Part shown: positions 20,208 through 29,960 of the stretch, piece by piece
How the letters are laid out: each line of letters begins with the position of its first letter
Numbering within the stretch: the stretch's first letter is position 1
From: Gordonia sputi NBRC 100414
GTDB taxonomy: Bacteria; Actinomycetota; Actinomycetes; Mycobacteriales; Mycobacteriaceae
DNA: 64,000 nucleotides
NCBI RefSeq assembly: GCF_000248055.1
Contig: NZ_BAFC01000062.1
Span: 22,184-86,183 of the forward strand
Direction: 5' to 3'
Translations under genes and position numbers: made by a program
The notes under the pieces: model-generated
The model's input: the letters and a program-made list of their open reading frames with translations, nothing else
Database searches by the model: none
Told to the model about the DNA's origin: nothing

Positions 20208-21848
20208 TCAGCCGACAGCGCGCTGTTTGATGCGCGCGGTGAGCTCCTGGACGTGGTCGTAGACCTTGCGACGCTCGGCCATCTCCTTGCGGATCTTGCG
20301 TTCGGCGTACATGACCGTGGTGTGGTCACGGTCGAAGGTTTCGCCGATCTTCGGCAGTGAGAGGTCGGTGAGCTCTCGGCACAGGTACATGGAGATCTGA
20401 CGCGCCTGCGCGATGGCCCTGGTCTTGCCGGGCCCCCGCAGTTCGTCGACCGAGATGTCGAAGTACTCCGCGGTGATCGCGAGGATCGACGCCGCGCTGA
20501 CCTCCAGCGTGCCCGAATTCGGTAGCAGCGCTTGAAGAACCACCTCGGCGAGCGACTTGTCGAGGTCGGTGTTGTTCAGGGAGGCGAACGCGGTGACGCG
20601 GATCAGCGCACCCTCCAGCTCGCGGATGTTGCGCTCGATCTTCGACGCGATCAGTTCGAGGACGTCGTCGGGAACAGCGATGCTGTCCATCTGCGCCTTC
20701 TTGCGCAGAATGGCGATGCGGGTCTCGAGGTCGGGTGGCTGAACGTCGGTGATCAGGCCCCACTCGAATCGTGTGCGGAGCCGATCTTCAAGTGTCGCAA
20801 GCTGTTTCGGCGGTCGGTCGGAGGAAATGACGATCTGCTTGCTCGAATTGTGCAGCGTGTTGAAGGTGTGGAAGAACTCTTCCTGGATACCTTCTTTGCC
20901 GATGAGGAACTGGATGTCGTCGACGAGCAGCACGTCGACGTCGCGGTAGCGGCGCTTGAACGCGACTCGACGGTCATCACGCAGCGAGTTGATGAAGTCG
21001 TTGGTGAATTCCTCGGTGGAGACGTACTTGACGCGCATTCCCGGGAAGAGCCGTTGGGCATAGTGGCCGGCGGCGTGGAGCAGGTGCGTCTTGCCGAGCC
21101 CCGACTCGCCCCAGATGAACAGCGGGTTGTACGCGCGCGCCGGGGCTTCGGCGACGGCGACGGCCGACGCGTGCGCGAAGCGATTCGACGCTCCGATCAC
21201 GAAGGTGTCGAAGGTGTACTTGGGGTTGAGGTTGGCGCCAGAGGGTGTGGGTGCCGCGGTCGGCCGTTCTGCGAAGTACGACGGCCAGTTGGTCGGAGCA
21301 CCTCGTGAATCCGACGCTGCTCCGTTGGTAGCGGGCGTCGACAGTTGAGGGGACTGCTGTGCGCCGAATGAGTCGGTGCCCAGTGAGTCGGGGGCTGCGT
21401 GGTCTGTCGGGGCAGGCTGGCCGAGTGGGAATTGGCCGTTGCCGAGGTCACTTACGTTGACGCCCGATGTGGAGATAGGTGCTTGGCCGATTCCCCCGGC
21501 AGGTGCCGACGAGCGGGGAGCCCCGACCTGGGATGGCTGCTCGGCGGGGGTGTCTGTGCTCGGCGGGGGCGTCGCGATCCGCACACCGAGGTCGACGGGT
21601 TGCCCGAGGTGACGTGAGAGCGCGCTGCGGATGGTGTCGCGAAGCGTGCGCTCGATCTGTTCCTGGACCAGCGGCGTCGGAACGGTGAGCAGCGCGAATC
21701 CCTCGGCGAGGGTGAGTGGCTGCACCAGCGAGAGCCAGGCTTTTTGCTGCCGGGTGAGAGGTTCGTGGTCTCCGCCGGCGGAATCGTCGTTGAGCTCTGC
21801 GACGACCTGTTGCCAGACCTCGCCGAACGAGTCGCGATCAGAAGTCAC
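20208..21848 (-). CDS. dnaA: Chromosomal replication initiator DnaA
   Basis: 546-aa AAA+ initiator that binds DnaA boxes and opens oriC. Domain I starts [13 protein letters not shown]; a Pro/Gln-rich linker (domain II, about 110-215) follows. Walker A is [13 protein letters not shown], Walker B LLVDDIQF, and domain IV ends with the DNA-binding signature [15 protein letters not shown]. The frame is open to 21935, but GTG at 21848 gives the family N-terminus and has GGGAAGG upstream. DnaA boxes in its leader point to autoregulation. Confidence 0.96.
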   Translation of the reverse strand: MTSDRDSFGEVWQQVVAELNDDSAGGDHEPLTRQQKAWLSLVQPLTLAEGFALLTVPTPLVQEQIERTLRDTIRSALSRHLGQPVDLGVRIATPPPSTDTPAEQPSQVGAPRSSAPAGGIGQAPISTSGVNVSDLGNGQFPLGQPAPTDHAAPDSLGTDSFGAQQSPQLSTPATNGAASDSRGAPTNWPSYFAERPTAAPTPSGANLNPKYTFDTFVIGASNRFAHASAVAVAEAPARAYNPLFIWGESGLGKTHLLHAAGHYAQRLFPGMRVKYVSTEEFTNDFINSLRDDRRVAFKRRYRDVDVLLVDDIQFLIGKEGIQEEFFHTFNTLHNSSKQIVISSDRPPKQLATLEDRLRTRFEWGLITDVQPPDLETRIAILRKKAQMDSIAVPDDVLELIASKIERNIRELEGALIRVTAFASLNNTDLDKSLAEVVLQALLPNSGTLEVSAASILAITAEYFDISVDELRGPGKTRAIAQARQISMYLCRELTDLSLPKIGETFDRDHTTVMYAERKIRKEMAERRKVYDHVQELTARIKQRAVG

Positions 21849-22430
21849 GGTCAGGCCTTCCCACCCCGAGAAAATTACCAGCATCAGCCATCGGGGACCC
21901 ACGATGCCGGTTCGGGAGCCGACTTGTCCACACACTTATCCACAGCTGTGTACAACCAAGTCGGGATGGGTCCGACGCCGCGATCGCGTCGTGGAGATGT
22001 GAGTGGCGTTTCGGTCGCCGTCACTGGGGAACGACGCTAACAGAACCACCGCGAAGCCGACAACGTAAGGCTTGAATTCACGCGGGCAGATCACAAATAG
22101 TGCGTCCCGGACGGCGTCGAGGGTGGCGCATACGCAGGCCGTGGGCACGGTATGGCACTCGTCACCGCTGGTCACGACGTTGGTGAGGATCCGCTCGTTT
22201 GATTTGAGTACACCGGGTCCAGTAGTCTCGACTGGTCATCCAGGTATGCGGATTTGCGTGGTGGCGTTCCTGTTTTTCGAAGGCTCGACCGCATGCGGTT
22301 CGTTCGGCGGAAACGGGGTCACCCAACCGGCACGAGTCCGGCACCGCCGCCTGGATAAGCAGACCACTCAGGAGATCGTGGGTGCGCGTGTAATCGGCGT
22401 GCTCACGTACGAACACAAGGAGTACCAGCC
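21849..22430. other. Divergent dnaA-rpmH intergenic region
   Basis: 582 bp separating the minus-strand replication genes from the plus-strand rpmH string. Besides the DnaA boxes listed, no gene-like frame is seen; the frame running in from 22072 only becomes protein-like at rnpA. The rpmH leader begins at an unknown point, and promoters for both dnaA and rpmH must lie here. Confidence 0.7.
21924..21944 (+). promoter_or_regulatory. dnaA: DnaA boxes upstream of dnaA
   Basis: TTGTCCACA at 21924-21932 and the perfect consensus TTATCCACA at 21936-21944 lie 76-96 bp upstream of the dnaA start, with TGTGTACAA close by. The spacing of 12 bp between box starts suits cooperative binding. A role in dnaA autoregulation is inferred from the position. 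Confidence 0.75.
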
Positions 22431-22574
22431 GTGGCCAAGGGCAAGCGGACTTTCCAGCCGAACAACCGTCGTCGTGCACGCGTGCATGGTTTCCGGTTGC
22501 GTATGCGTACCCGCGCGGGTCGTTCGATCGTCAACACCCGTCGCAGCAAGGGCCGCGCAAAGCTCTCGGCCTGA
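22431..22574 (+). CDS. rpmH: Ribosomal protein bL34
   Basis: 47-aa large-subunit ribosomal protein, very basic. The sequence from GTG at 22431 reads [20 protein letters not shown].., with the family core [14 protein letters not shown] and C-terminus [11 protein letters not shown]. An AAGGAG ribosome site lies at 22418-22423. It is first in the rpmH-rnpA-yidD-yidC-khpB string, in the position conserved across bacteria next to dnaA. Confidence 0.97.
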   Translation: MAKGKRTFQPNNRRRARVHGFRLRMRTRAGRSIVNTRRSKGRAKLSA

Positions 22575-22647
22575 TCTGCACAACACCGCGAGTCCCGGCG
22601 GCGGTATCGCCCGTCGTCGGAACACTCCGGTGGCGATTGGGTCGGTG

Positions 22648-23094
22648 ATGGCGTCAATCCATCGGATCTCCACACGATCCGACTTCTCCCGCACGCTCAA
22701 GAAGGGCGTGCGGGTATCGTCGCGTGATCTGCTGCTGACGGTATCTATCGTGCCGACGCGCTGGCCCGACGAGACGGGTCGTCGAATCGACGTCGCGACG
22801 TCGGGCGGACCCTGGCTCGGGTTGATCGTCAGTAAGTCGGTCGGCAATGCCGTGACCCGCCATCTCGTGGCGCGCCGAATCAGGGCAGCGTTCGCGGAAG
22901 TCATGGACGAGTGTCCGACCACCGACACCTCTGTCGTCGTGCGCGCTCTTCCCAGTGCTGCGGAGGTGTCGAGCGTCGAGTTGGCCGCCCAACTTCGCAA
23001 GGCATTGCGTCACGCCAAAGTTCGACGACTCGCAGCCGAGCTGCTCGACGCTCCGCGCTCGTTCTCGACCAAATCTGCTGACGGGGCGTTGTGA
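22648..23094 (+). CDS. rnpA: Ribonuclease P protein component
   Basis: Protein subunit of RNase P, which helps the catalytic RNA trim tRNA 5' leaders. About 148 aa, basic. The conserved pattern GLIVSKSVGNAVTRHLVARRIRAAF contains the RNR-type motif (here TRHLVARR). The start is uncertain: ATG 22648 gives MASIHRISTRSDF, fitting the family start ('hRl.rs.dF'); in-frame GTGs at 22630 and 22645 are alternatives. The stop overlaps the yidD start. Confidence 0.92.
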   Translation: MASIHRISTRSDFSRTLKKGVRVSSRDLLLTVSIVPTRWPDETGRRIDVATSGGPWLGLIVSKSVGNAVTRHLVARRIRAAFAEVMDECPTTDTSVVVRALPSAAEVSSVELAAQLRKALRHAKVRRLAAELLDAPRSFSTKSADGAL

Positions 23095-23558
23095 TGTCAG
23101 CGTCGTCGACCCAGGCATTCATCCGGTTCTGCCATCTGCTGCCACGTCGAGTGGTGATCTTCTTGATCGAGTTGTACCGCACCTGGGTGTCGCCGCTGCG
23201 TTTGCCGACCTGTCGTTTCGAACCGACCTGCTCGGGCTACGCGGTTGAGGCGCTGACACGCCACGGCTTCTTCTACGGCGGTGCACAGTCGGTGATCCGA
23301 CTGCTCAAATGCGGTCCGTGGCACAAGCCCGGCTACGACCCCGTTCCCGAGGAATCGTTCCGTTGGCCGTGGATGTCGCGACCGGATCAGGGTTCCGACG
23401 ATCAGGGTCTCGAAGATCAGGGTTCCGAGGACCAGCAAGACCAAGAGTTTCCATCGACGCACGACGGCTCCGCTGATGGCGGGCCGGCGGTGCGCGGACG
23501 TGTAATCACGGAGGACACCACGATCAGCGTGGGTGTCTCCGCGAAGAGTGAGGGGTAA
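23094..23558 (+). CDS. yidD: Membrane protein insertion efficiency factor YidD
   Basis: Small membrane-associated helper of YidC. The core is typical: [35 protein letters not shown] with the Cys pair, then [17 protein letters not shown] at 23094 is used (a GTG one codon earlier is equally possible); it overlaps the rnpA stop. The C-terminus is about 55 residues longer than the usual family length and is acidic, with '[20 protein letters not shown]' repeats of unknown role. Confidence 0.93.
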   Translation: MSASSTQAFIRFCHLLPRRVVIFLIELYRTWVSPLRLPTCRFEPTCSGYAVEALTRHGFFYGGAQSVIRLLKCGPWHKPGYDPVPEESFRWPWMSRPDQGSDDQGLEDQGSEDQQDQEFPSTHDGSADGGPAVRGRVITEDTTISVGVSAKSEG

Positions 23559-23565
23559 CTGTCCC

Positions 23566-24783
23566 GTGCTGAACTTCATCTATTGGCCGGTCTCCTGGAT
23601 CATGTGGGTCTGGCACTGGGTGTTCGACCACATCACACCGAACACCCCGGGCGGCAACGGCATCGCCTGGGCACTCTCGGTGATCTTCCTCGTCTTCACC
23701 CTGCGCGCGATCCTCTACAAGCCCTTCGTGAAGCAGATCCGCACGACGAAGAAGATGCAGGAGATCAACCCGCAGCTTCAGGCGATCCGTAAGAAGTACG
23801 CCAAGGATCGGGTCAAGATGACCGAGGAGATGCAGAAGCTGCAGAAGGAGCACGGGTTCAATCCCCTGCTCGGCTGCCTGCCCATGTTGCTGCAGATCCC
23901 CGTGTTCATCGGTCTGTTCCACGTGCTGCGTTCGTTCAACCGCATGGCGACCGGCATGGGTCAGTTGCACATGACCGCAGAGCAGACGCGTAACACCGGG
24001 AACTACGCTTTCAACCCCGAACAGGTCCAGAACTTTCTCGACGCCCGCCTCTTCGGTGTGCCGCTGTCGTCGTACATCACGGAGCCAGTCTCCGAGTTCC
24101 AGGCCTTTGTGCAGCCGGGTCAGCCGATCGACTTCACGCGTCTGAACATCGCCATCGTGGTCATCCCGATGATGATCATCGCGTCGATCGCCACGCACAT
24201 GAACTCGCGCGCATCGGTCGCGCGTCAGCCCGAGGCCGCACTCGAGAACCCGCAGACCCGCATGATGAACATGCTGGCGCTGTACGTCTTCCCGCTCGGC
24301 ATCCTCGTCACCGGTCCGTTCTTCCCCGTCGCGATCCTCCTGTACTGGATGAGTAACAACATCTGGACGTACGGGCAGCAGCACATCGTGTTCGGTCGTA
24401 TCGAGAAGGAAGAAGAGGCGGCGCGCCAAGCGAAGCAGGAAAAGCTCAAGGCGAATGCCCCCAAGCCGGGTGCGCGGCCGGACCGGCCGAAGAAGGGTAA
24501 GAACTCGGGGTCCCCTTCCCCGTCGCTCACTAAGTCGGACGCCGATGGCGCTGATTCGTCGGCTGAGTCGGCCGAGGATCTAGACGTCGACGCCACAGCC
24601 GACAGCGGATCCGACGACGGCTCGTCGTCGACGCAGCACGTCGTCGGAAGCAAACCGAAGCCCGGTGCCAAACCCGCGGGAGCGTCGTCGTCGAAGAGTT
24701 CTGGCAACTCGGGGTCGGGTCCGAAGAAGCAGGGATCATCCAACCAGCGCAACAAGAGGGGTGGGAAGAAGGGTCGACGATGA
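23566..24783 (+). CDS. yidC: Membrane protein insertase YidC
   Basis: 405-aa Oxa1/YidC-family insertase that integrates proteins into the membrane with or without SecYEG. The five-helix core is present: a first helix after [11 protein letters not shown], the basic loop with [27 protein letters not shown], then [19 protein letters not shown] and the C-terminal [18 protein letters not shown] at 23566 has a GAGGGG ribosome site. The tail of about 110 residues is charged and ends in a Lys/Arg-rich stretch expected to touch ribosomes. Confidence 0.96.
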   Translation: MLNFIYWPVSWIMWVWHWVFDHITPNTPGGNGIAWALSVIFLVFTLRAILYKPFVKQIRTTKKMQEINPQLQAIRKKYAKDRVKMTEEMQKLQKEHGFNPLLGCLPMLLQIPVFIGLFHVLRSFNRMATGMGQLHMTAEQTRNTGNYAFNPEQVQNFLDARLFGVPLSSYITEPVSEFQAFVQPGQPIDFTRLNIAIVVIPMMIIASIATHMNSRASVARQPEAALENPQTRMMNMLALYVFPLGILVTGPFFPVAILLYWMSNNIWTYGQQHIVFGRIEKEEEAARQAKQEKLKANAPKPGARPDRPKKGKNSGSPSPSLTKSDADGADSSAESAEDLDVDATADSGSDDGSSSTQHVVGSKPKPGAKPAGASSSKSSGNSGSGPKKQGSSNQRNKRGGKKGRR

Positions 24784-24933
24784 TCGGCCGCCGATCCGGA
24801 TAGCGGTGTTGCGAGGCTACATGACGCCCGCGCAGAAACACAGCCCGGAGCCGCTGCGGCACGACTCTTCGAAAGACTCTCCCCTCCCCCAACACAGACA
24901 TCACCGATGAACACACAGCGAGGTGCAACTGAT

Positions 24934-25617
24934 ATGACAGCCGAGACTGCAACACACGCAGACGCCGAGTCGACCAAACACGACGAGACTCTCGAGGCCG
25001 GCTCGGGCCAGGATGCCGTCGACACGGCAACCGTCGAGTCGACGTCTGACGTCAACGACGACGAGGCCACCGATGCGGCCCGCGACGATGCGGCCGCTGA
25101 CGCGGACGACGTTGACAGCGAAGACGCGGATGACGACGCTGACGAGGAAGACGAAGAGGAGCGTCTCGTCGAAGAAGGCGAGATCGCTGGCGACTACCTC
25201 GAGCAGCTGCTGGACGTGCTGGACTTTGATGGCGATATCGATCTGGATGTCGACGGTGACCGCGCGATTGTCAGCATCGACGGAGGCGACGACCTGACGA
25301 AGCTCGTCGGCCGTAAGGGCGAGGTTCTGGATGCGCTTCAGGAACTGACCCGGCTTGCCGTGCAGCAGGCGACGGGCGATCGCAGCCGGCTGATGCTCGA
25401 CATCGCACGGTGGCGTGCGGATCGCCGCGAACGGCTCGCACGACTCGGCCGCGAGGTCGCCGAGCGTGTGCTGGAGTCGGGAGAGCGGGAACAGCTCGAT
25501 CCGATGACTCCGTTCGAGCGGAAGATCGTGCACGACGCTGTCGCTGCTGTCGACGGAGTGATGAGCGAGAGTGAGGGCGCGGAGCCGAAGCGCCGCGTGG
25601 TTGTCATCAAGAACTGA
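24934..25617 (+). CDS. khpB: RNA-binding protein KhpB/Jag (KH and R3H domains)
   Basis: 227 aa. A very acidic N-terminal region (to about 85) precedes a KH domain (LVGRKGEVLDALQELTRLAVQQ) and a C-terminal R3H domain (RSRLMLDIARWRADRRERL.., ERKIVHDAV). Jag/KhpB proteins bind RNA and in Gram-positives affect cell elongation. ATG at 24934 is preferred (GAGGTG upstream, MTAET start); an in-frame ATG at 24907 is possible. A strong terminator follows the stop. Confidence 0.93.
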   Translation: MTAETATHADAESTKHDETLEAGSGQDAVDTATVESTSDVNDDEATDAARDDAAADADDVDSEDADDDADEEDEEERLVEEGEIAGDYLEQLLDVLDFDGDIDLDVDGDRAIVSIDGGDDLTKLVGRKGEVLDALQELTRLAVQQATGDRSRLMLDIARWRADRRERLARLGREVAERVLESGEREQLDPMTPFERKIVHDAVAAVDGVMSESEGAEPKRRVVVIKN

Positions 25618-25658
25618 ACAGGTCTCCGCGTCGATGCGCCTGGAGATCACAAGCAACG

Positions 25659-25682
25659 AAGTCCCGGTTACGGCCGGGACTT
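25659..25682 (+). terminator. khpB: Rho-independent terminator after khpB
   Basis: AAGTCCCGG (25659-25667), loop TTACGG, CCGGGACTT (25674-25682), followed by TGTTGTTT. A perfect 9-bp stem with a T-rich tail ends the rpmH-khpB string. Confidence 0.88.
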
Positions 25683-25722
25683 TGTTGTTTCACCGGTAGG
25701 AATCACATGCGTGTAGTTCGGG

Positions 25723-25738
25723 TGTTTCACGTGAAACA
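25723..25738. promoter_or_regulatory. parS: parS site 1
   Basis: TGTTTCACGTGAAACA, the exact 16-bp ParB-binding palindrome, lies between khpB and rsmG. Confidence 0.98.
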
Positions 25739-25769
25739 TGACGCCGACGGCGCGCTGAGGGAAAGGCAC

Positions 25770-25785
25770 TGTTTCACGTGAAACA
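25770..25785. promoter_or_regulatory. parS: parS site 2, covering the rsmG start codon
   Basis: A second exact TGTTTCACGTGAAACA, 47 bp from site 1. The GTG at its centre (25778) is the first start of the rsmG frame, so ParB bound here could block rsmG expression. Confidence 0.98.
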
Positions 25786-26506
25786 CGATGAGTCCGATGG
25801 CGAGCATGGTGATGGATCCGCTGTCGACGACGCCGCGGAACGCGCCGCTGTGGCGGACTCCCCTCCCCCGGCAGCGGCATCGATCTTCGGCGATCGTCTC
25901 CCGCTAGCTCAGGAGTACTGCAGAATCCTGGCCACCGACGGAATCGACCACGGGCTCATGGGACCGAAGGAAGTCCCCAGACTCTGGGACCGCCACATAC
26001 TGAACTGCGCGGTGATCCAAGAAGTCATCGACAACGGGCAGACGATCATCGATATCGGTAGTGGCGCCGGGCTGCCCAGGATCCCGCTCGCGATCGCGCG
26101 GCCCGACCTCACGATCACGCTGATCGAGCCGTTGCTGCGTCGAAGTGATTTCCTCGTGCGGACGGTCGACGCCCTTGGTCTCCCCGTACGTGTTGTCCGC
26201 GGGCGCGCAGAGGAGAAGTCGGTCCTCGCCGAGATCGAGCCGGCGGACGTCGTGACCTCCCGGGCGCTGGCTCCCCTAGATCGACTCAGCCGATGGTCCG
26301 CTCCCCTGATTCGCGATGGAGGTCGACTCGTTGCGCTCAAGGGATCGTCGGCGCCAGAGGAGATCGAACGGGATCGAAAGGCCGCGGAACGGAACGGAAT
26401 CGCCGGGCTCCGCGTCGAATTTGTCGGGGAGTCTGTTGTCGACCAGCCGACGACCTTGGTGATCGGAGACAGGCGCGGTGTGCCGAAACGTCGTCGAACG
26501 AGGTGA
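25778..26506 (+). CDS. rsmG: 16S rRNA (guanine527-N7)-methyltransferase RsmG (GidB)
   Basis: SAM-dependent methyltransferase modifying 16S rRNA; loss in relatives gives low-level streptomycin resistance. The core runs IFGDRLPLAQEYCRILA, then GLMGPKEVPRLWDRHILNCAV and the SAM motif DIGSGAGLPRIPLAIARPD; TSRALAPLDRLSRW is conserved. The start is uncertain: GTG 25778 lies inside parS and adds about 24 acidic residues; GTG 25850 (VADSPPPAAASIFG) matches the usual length better. The SAM loop has Arg where most have Gly (LPRIP). Followed by parAB. Confidence 0.94.
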   Translation: MKHDESDGEHGDGSAVDDAAERAAVADSPPPAAASIFGDRLPLAQEYCRILATDGIDHGLMGPKEVPRLWDRHILNCAVIQEVIDNGQTIIDIGSGAGLPRIPLAIARPDLTITLIEPLLRRSDFLVRTVDALGLPVRVVRGRAEEKSVLAEIEPADVVTSRALAPLDRLSRWSAPLIRDGGRLVALKGSSAPEEIERDRKAAERNGIAGLRVEFVGESVVDQPTTLVIGDRRGVPKRRRTR

Positions 26507-26678
26507 GGATGCGCCGGTCTGACGTGCTGACGTCTGCAGTTGGTTTGCGACGGCTCGAGGGAGCAAAATGGACAGGACATCGGAGTGTGGGCGAGGGATC
26601 GTGCGTGCTGCACGATAGAGGGGCGGAACAATCTTGGACGCCGACGATGCTTACGAAATATCGCAGAGGAGCCACAGC

Positions 26679-27653
26679 GTGACCGACCAACAGCCGGATG
26701 TTTCACGTGAAACGATTCCGCCGGCCACGTCGACGCCCGAGCAGTTCGACGACACTCCCATCGCCGCCGCCGCAGCCCGAGCCAGTCAAGTCCTGACCCC
26801 TGGCGGTGCTGGCCAGTTACCCCGCCCCCCGCACACGCGCGTGATGACGGTGGCGAACCAGAAAGGCGGCGTCGGGAAGACGACCACGGCCGTGAACCTC
26901 GCTTCGGGGCTCGCGCTGCACGGGCTGCGCGTCCTGGTCGTCGACCTCGACCCGCAGGGCAACGCGAGCACAGCTCTGGGCATCGACCATCGCGCACCCG
27001 ACATCGCGTCGGTCTACGAGCTGCTCCTCGGCGAGGTCACGCTCAAAGAGGCGGTCAAGCAGAGTCCGAGCCACGAGAACCTCTACTGCGTACCCGCGAC
27101 CCTCGACCTGGCCGGCGCCGAGATTGAACTGGTCTCGCTGGTTGCCCGAGAGAACCGACTCCGGAATGCGCTCAATGATGCGTCGGTCGCGGAGTTCGGC
27201 TTCGACTACATCTTCATCGACTGCCCACCGTCACTGGGTCTCCTGACCGTCAACGCGATGGTCGCCGCTCGAGAGGTGCTCATCCCCATCCAGTGCGAGT
27301 ACTACGCACTCGAGGGCGTCGGTCAGCTCCTCCGCAACATCGAGCTGGTCCAAGCGCACCTCAACCCGAATCTCCACGTCTCGACGATCCTGCTGACGAT
27401 GTACGACGGCCGCACCAAGCTCGCCGACCAGGTCGCCGACGAAGTACGACGCCACTTCAGCGATAAGGTCCTCGGCACCGTGATCCCCCGCAGCGTGAAG
27501 GTGTCCGAGGCGCCCGGCTACGGCATGACGATCATCGAGTACGACCCGGGTTCACGTGGAGCAATGAGCTACCTCGATGCCGCGCGCGAACTCGCCATGC
27601 GTGCGAAAGACGAATTCTCCTCCACCACGGACCTCTCGAGAGGACAGCAGTGA
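26679..27653 (+). CDS. parA: Chromosome partitioning ATPase ParA
   Basis: 324-aa Walker-type ATPase that moves ParB-parS complexes. The deviant Walker A is [15 protein letters not shown]; the DLDPQGNAS and FIDCPPSLG motifs follow. GTG at 26679 is chosen for the AGAGGAG site 9 nt upstream; the TTG at 26634 has no ribosome site. The first 60 residues are a flexible Pro/Ala-rich extension. A third parS lies inside its 5' coding region. The parB start overlaps the parA stop as GTGA. Confidence 0.97.
   Translation: MTDQQPDVSRETIPPATSTPEQFDDTPIAAAAARASQVLTPGGAGQLPRPPHTRVMTVANQKGGVGKTTTAVNLASGLALHGLRVLVVDLDPQGNASTALGIDHRAPDIASVYELLLGEVTLKEAVKQSPSHENLYCVPATLDLAGAEIELVSLVARENRLRNALNDASVAEFGFDYIFIDCPPSLGLLTVNAMVAAREVLIPIQCEYYALEGVGQLLRNIELVQAHLNPNLHVSTILLTMYDGRTKLADQVADEVRRHFSDKVLGTVIPRSVKVSEAPGYGMTIIEYDPGSRGAMSYLDAARELAMRAKDEFSSTTDLSRGQQ
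26699..26714. promoter_or_regulatory. parS: parS site 3, inside parA
   Basis: TGTTTCACGTGAAACG has 15 of 16 bases of the ParB palindrome. It lies within the parA codons for the V-S-R-E-T segment, 20 nt after the start. Confidence 0.93.
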
Positions 27654-28753
27654 GTCAACGAGACGCCCAACGACGCGGAGGACTCGGCCGCGGTCTGGCA
27701 GCCCTCATCCCGACCGGACCATCCGAGAACGAGTCGAGCGCTCCCCGACTCGGCGCTGCTGCCGCCGATGTGGTGATCGGCAAGGGCAACTCCGGTGGTA
27801 GTTCGGGCGGGAACGGCGCCCCCTCCTCCCCCACGAACGGAAGTCCGCAGGGCTCCACGACGACGCCGACCGATGCGACACAGTCGAGCACTGACGGAAA
27901 CGCGTCTGCCGTCGGCACCGTCGACGAAGTCGGGGCCGTCTATCGCGAGCTGACCCCCACACTCATCCAGCCGAACCCGCACCAGCCACGCAGCGTCTTC
28001 GACGAAGAGGCGATGGCCGAACTCGTGCACTCGATCAAAGAGTTCGGGCTCATGCAGCCGATCGTCGTGCGTAAGCTCTCCACCCCGACACCCGACGGCG
28101 TGCTCTACCAGATCGTCATGGGCGAGCGGCGCTGGCGAGCGAGTCAGGAAGCCGGACTCGAGGCGATCCCATCGATCGTTCGCGAGACGCCCGACGGCGA
28201 CATGCTGCGCGACGCTCTCCTCGAAAACATCCATCGCGCACAGCTCAACCCTCTGGAAGAAGCGGCCGCGTATCAGCAGCTTCTTGAGGAGTTCGACGTC
28301 ACCCACGAGGAACTGGCCACCCGTCTCGGACGCTCGCGGCCGGTGATCACCAATATGATCCGCCTGCTGAAGCTCCCGATTCCCGTGCAACGTCGCGTCG
28401 CTGCTGGCGTCCTCTCGGCCGGCCACGCTCGCGCGCTGTTGTCACTGGAGACCGGAAGCGATCAGCAGGAAGCGCTCGCCGCGCGGATCGTCGCCGAAGG
28501 ACTGTCGGTCCGAGCCACCGAAGAAGCGGTGACTCTCGCCAACCGTGGCGACGGACCGTCGACCCCCACCCCATCGCCGAAGCGTCGACAGATGCAGATG
28601 CCGGGTCTCCAAGATCTCGCCGAGCGGCTCTCCGACGGCCTCGACACCCGCGTGACCGTCAGCCTCGGCAAGCGCAAGGGCAAGATCGTCGTCGAGTTCG
28701 GCTCGGTCGACGACCTCGAACGTATTGTGGGGTTGATCCAACCGAAGACGTAG
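27650..28753 (+). CDS. parB: Chromosome partitioning protein ParB
   Basis: 367-aa CTP-dependent clamp that loads at parS. The N-terminal ParA-activating peptide [14 protein letters not shown] is present. After a low-complexity stretch (about 40-95) come the ParB/CTPase motifs NPHQPR, GERRWRA and [14 protein letters not shown]. The HTH region is [23 protein letters not shown], and a dimerisation segment follows at the C-terminus. GTG at 27650 overlaps the parA stop. Targets: the three parS sites at 25723-26714. Confidence 0.97.
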   Translation: MSQRDAQRRGGLGRGLAALIPTGPSENESSAPRLGAAAADVVIGKGNSGGSSGGNGAPSSPTNGSPQGSTTTPTDATQSSTDGNASAVGTVDEVGAVYRELTPTLIQPNPHQPRSVFDEEAMAELVHSIKEFGLMQPIVVRKLSTPTPDGVLYQIVMGERRWRASQEAGLEAIPSIVRETPDGDMLRDALLENIHRAQLNPLEEAAAYQQLLEEFDVTHEELATRLGRSRPVITNMIRLLKLPIPVQRRVAAGVLSAGHARALLSLETGSDQQEALAARIVAEGLSVRATEEAVTLANRGDGPSTPTPSPKRRQMQMPGLQDLAERLSDGLDTRVTVSLGKRKGKIVVEFGSVDDLERIVGLIQPKT

Positions 28754-28951
28754 CAACGATCGACGACTCGGTGAGATAACAACGATCCGAGGCGCCGATA
28801 CCCGCGAAAATTCGTGACCCACCGCATCCGAAAGTTTCGTCACAGTGACAGTCGAGCAGCACACCGAGCACATGAACAGTGAAACACCCTGCAGGACATC
28901 AGATTTCACGTTCGTGGGCGCTCGACCGATGCGTCGAGGCGAGGATTCACA

Positions 28952-29944
28952 ATGAACTTCACGATTTCCAGTCTCGATCTCGAAGCATTCGAGTCATTGC
29001 CCCCGCACACCCGTCGTTGCGTGTTCTGGGAAGTCGATCCGTCGTTCACCAACGCGGCGTCCACCGCTTCCGATGACGATCCCTCTCCCCTGCGCGGCTC
29101 CGCGTCGTCCTCCGAGACACCGGCGGGACCGGCGAGTCTCACGAACTTCGAGAGCGAGTTCGACAAGGAGGCGTGGATCTCGTCGGTCCTCCTCGAATGG
29201 GGAACCTGCGGCCAGATCGCGATCGATTCGTCGACCGGCGTTGTCGTTGGCGCGGCGCTCTACGCTCCGCCCGGACGCGTCCCCCGCTCACGTAGCTTTC
29301 CGACGTCGCCGGTGAGCGCCGACGCGGTGCTACTCACTTCTGTGCGCACCGAGCCGGGTTTCGAGGAAGCGGGCGACCTCCTTATCGATGCCGTGGTCAC
29401 CGATCTGATTCGACGAGGCGTCCGTGCCGTCGAAGCGTTCGGTTTCGTCCGACACGGTGGATCCCGCTACGGCAGTTCTCGTCACGGATCATCGCGCGAC
29501 GCACTCGAGCGCGAGTATGACTCTCCCGCAGCGTATCTCGGTGACGAAGAATCATCAGATGACAGAAAGAGCTCTGACACAACGGATTTCGGCGACCTGA
29601 GTACGTGGTCGGAGGAGGCCGTCGTCGAGATCGCGCGCGAGATCCTCGACGGCCCGGGTCAGGATCTGTGTGGGCAATGCATGATCGACGCCGGACTCCT
29701 GAAGGATTCAGCCTTCGACGTGGTTGCGTCGCATGTGAGGTTCCCCCGCTTTCGCCTGGAGCTCGACGAAGGACTCGGCTGGAAGGTCGGAGTCGAGAGC
29801 GCCTTGGAGAAGCTCGTCGTGATGGCCGCGATCGATCTGGTCGGCAGAGAGCGGCTCACTGTTCCGGCCGGTAGTCGTAGTGGCGCGCGAACAACCCCAC
29901 GCGGACACGCAGAAACCAGCCGCGACAGAGATCGCGAGAAGTAA
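28952..29944 (+). CDS. GNAT-like acetyltransferase (Rv3916c-like)
   Basis: 330 aa, at the position of Rv3916c between parB and cwlM. The middle part (about 85-160: GQIAIDSSTGVVVGAALYAPPGRVPRS.., VLLTSVRTEPGFEEAGDLLIDAVVTDLIRRGVRAVEAFGF) follows the beta-strand and acetyl-CoA-helix pattern of GNAT enzymes, though the Q/RxxGxG/A loop is degraded. A second conserved part, CGQCMIDAGLLKDSAFDVVASHVRFPRFRLEL, is shared by orthologues. Acidic low-complexity insert around 170-215. The substrate is unknown. A ribosome site GAGG precedes ATG 28952. Confidence 0.75.
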   Translation: MNFTISSLDLEAFESLPPHTRRCVFWEVDPSFTNAASTASDDDPSPLRGSASSSETPAGPASLTNFESEFDKEAWISSVLLEWGTCGQIAIDSSTGVVVGAALYAPPGRVPRSRSFPTSPVSADAVLLTSVRTEPGFEEAGDLLIDAVVTDLIRRGVRAVEAFGFVRHGGSRYGSSRHGSSRDALEREYDSPAAYLGDEESSDDRKSSDTTDFGDLSTWSEEAVVEIAREILDGPGQDLCGQCMIDAGLLKDSAFDVVASHVRFPRFRLELDEGLGWKVGVESALEKLVVMAAIDLVGRERLTVPAGSRSGARTTPRGHAETSRDRDREK

Positions 29945-29960
29945 CTGGATCCGCTACCGG

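Noticed and set aside
22072..22647. Upstream 190 codons of the frame that contains rnpA
   Set aside because: This part overlaps rpmH and the intergenic region and is Ser/Thr/Arg-rich noise; rnpA homology starts near 22648.
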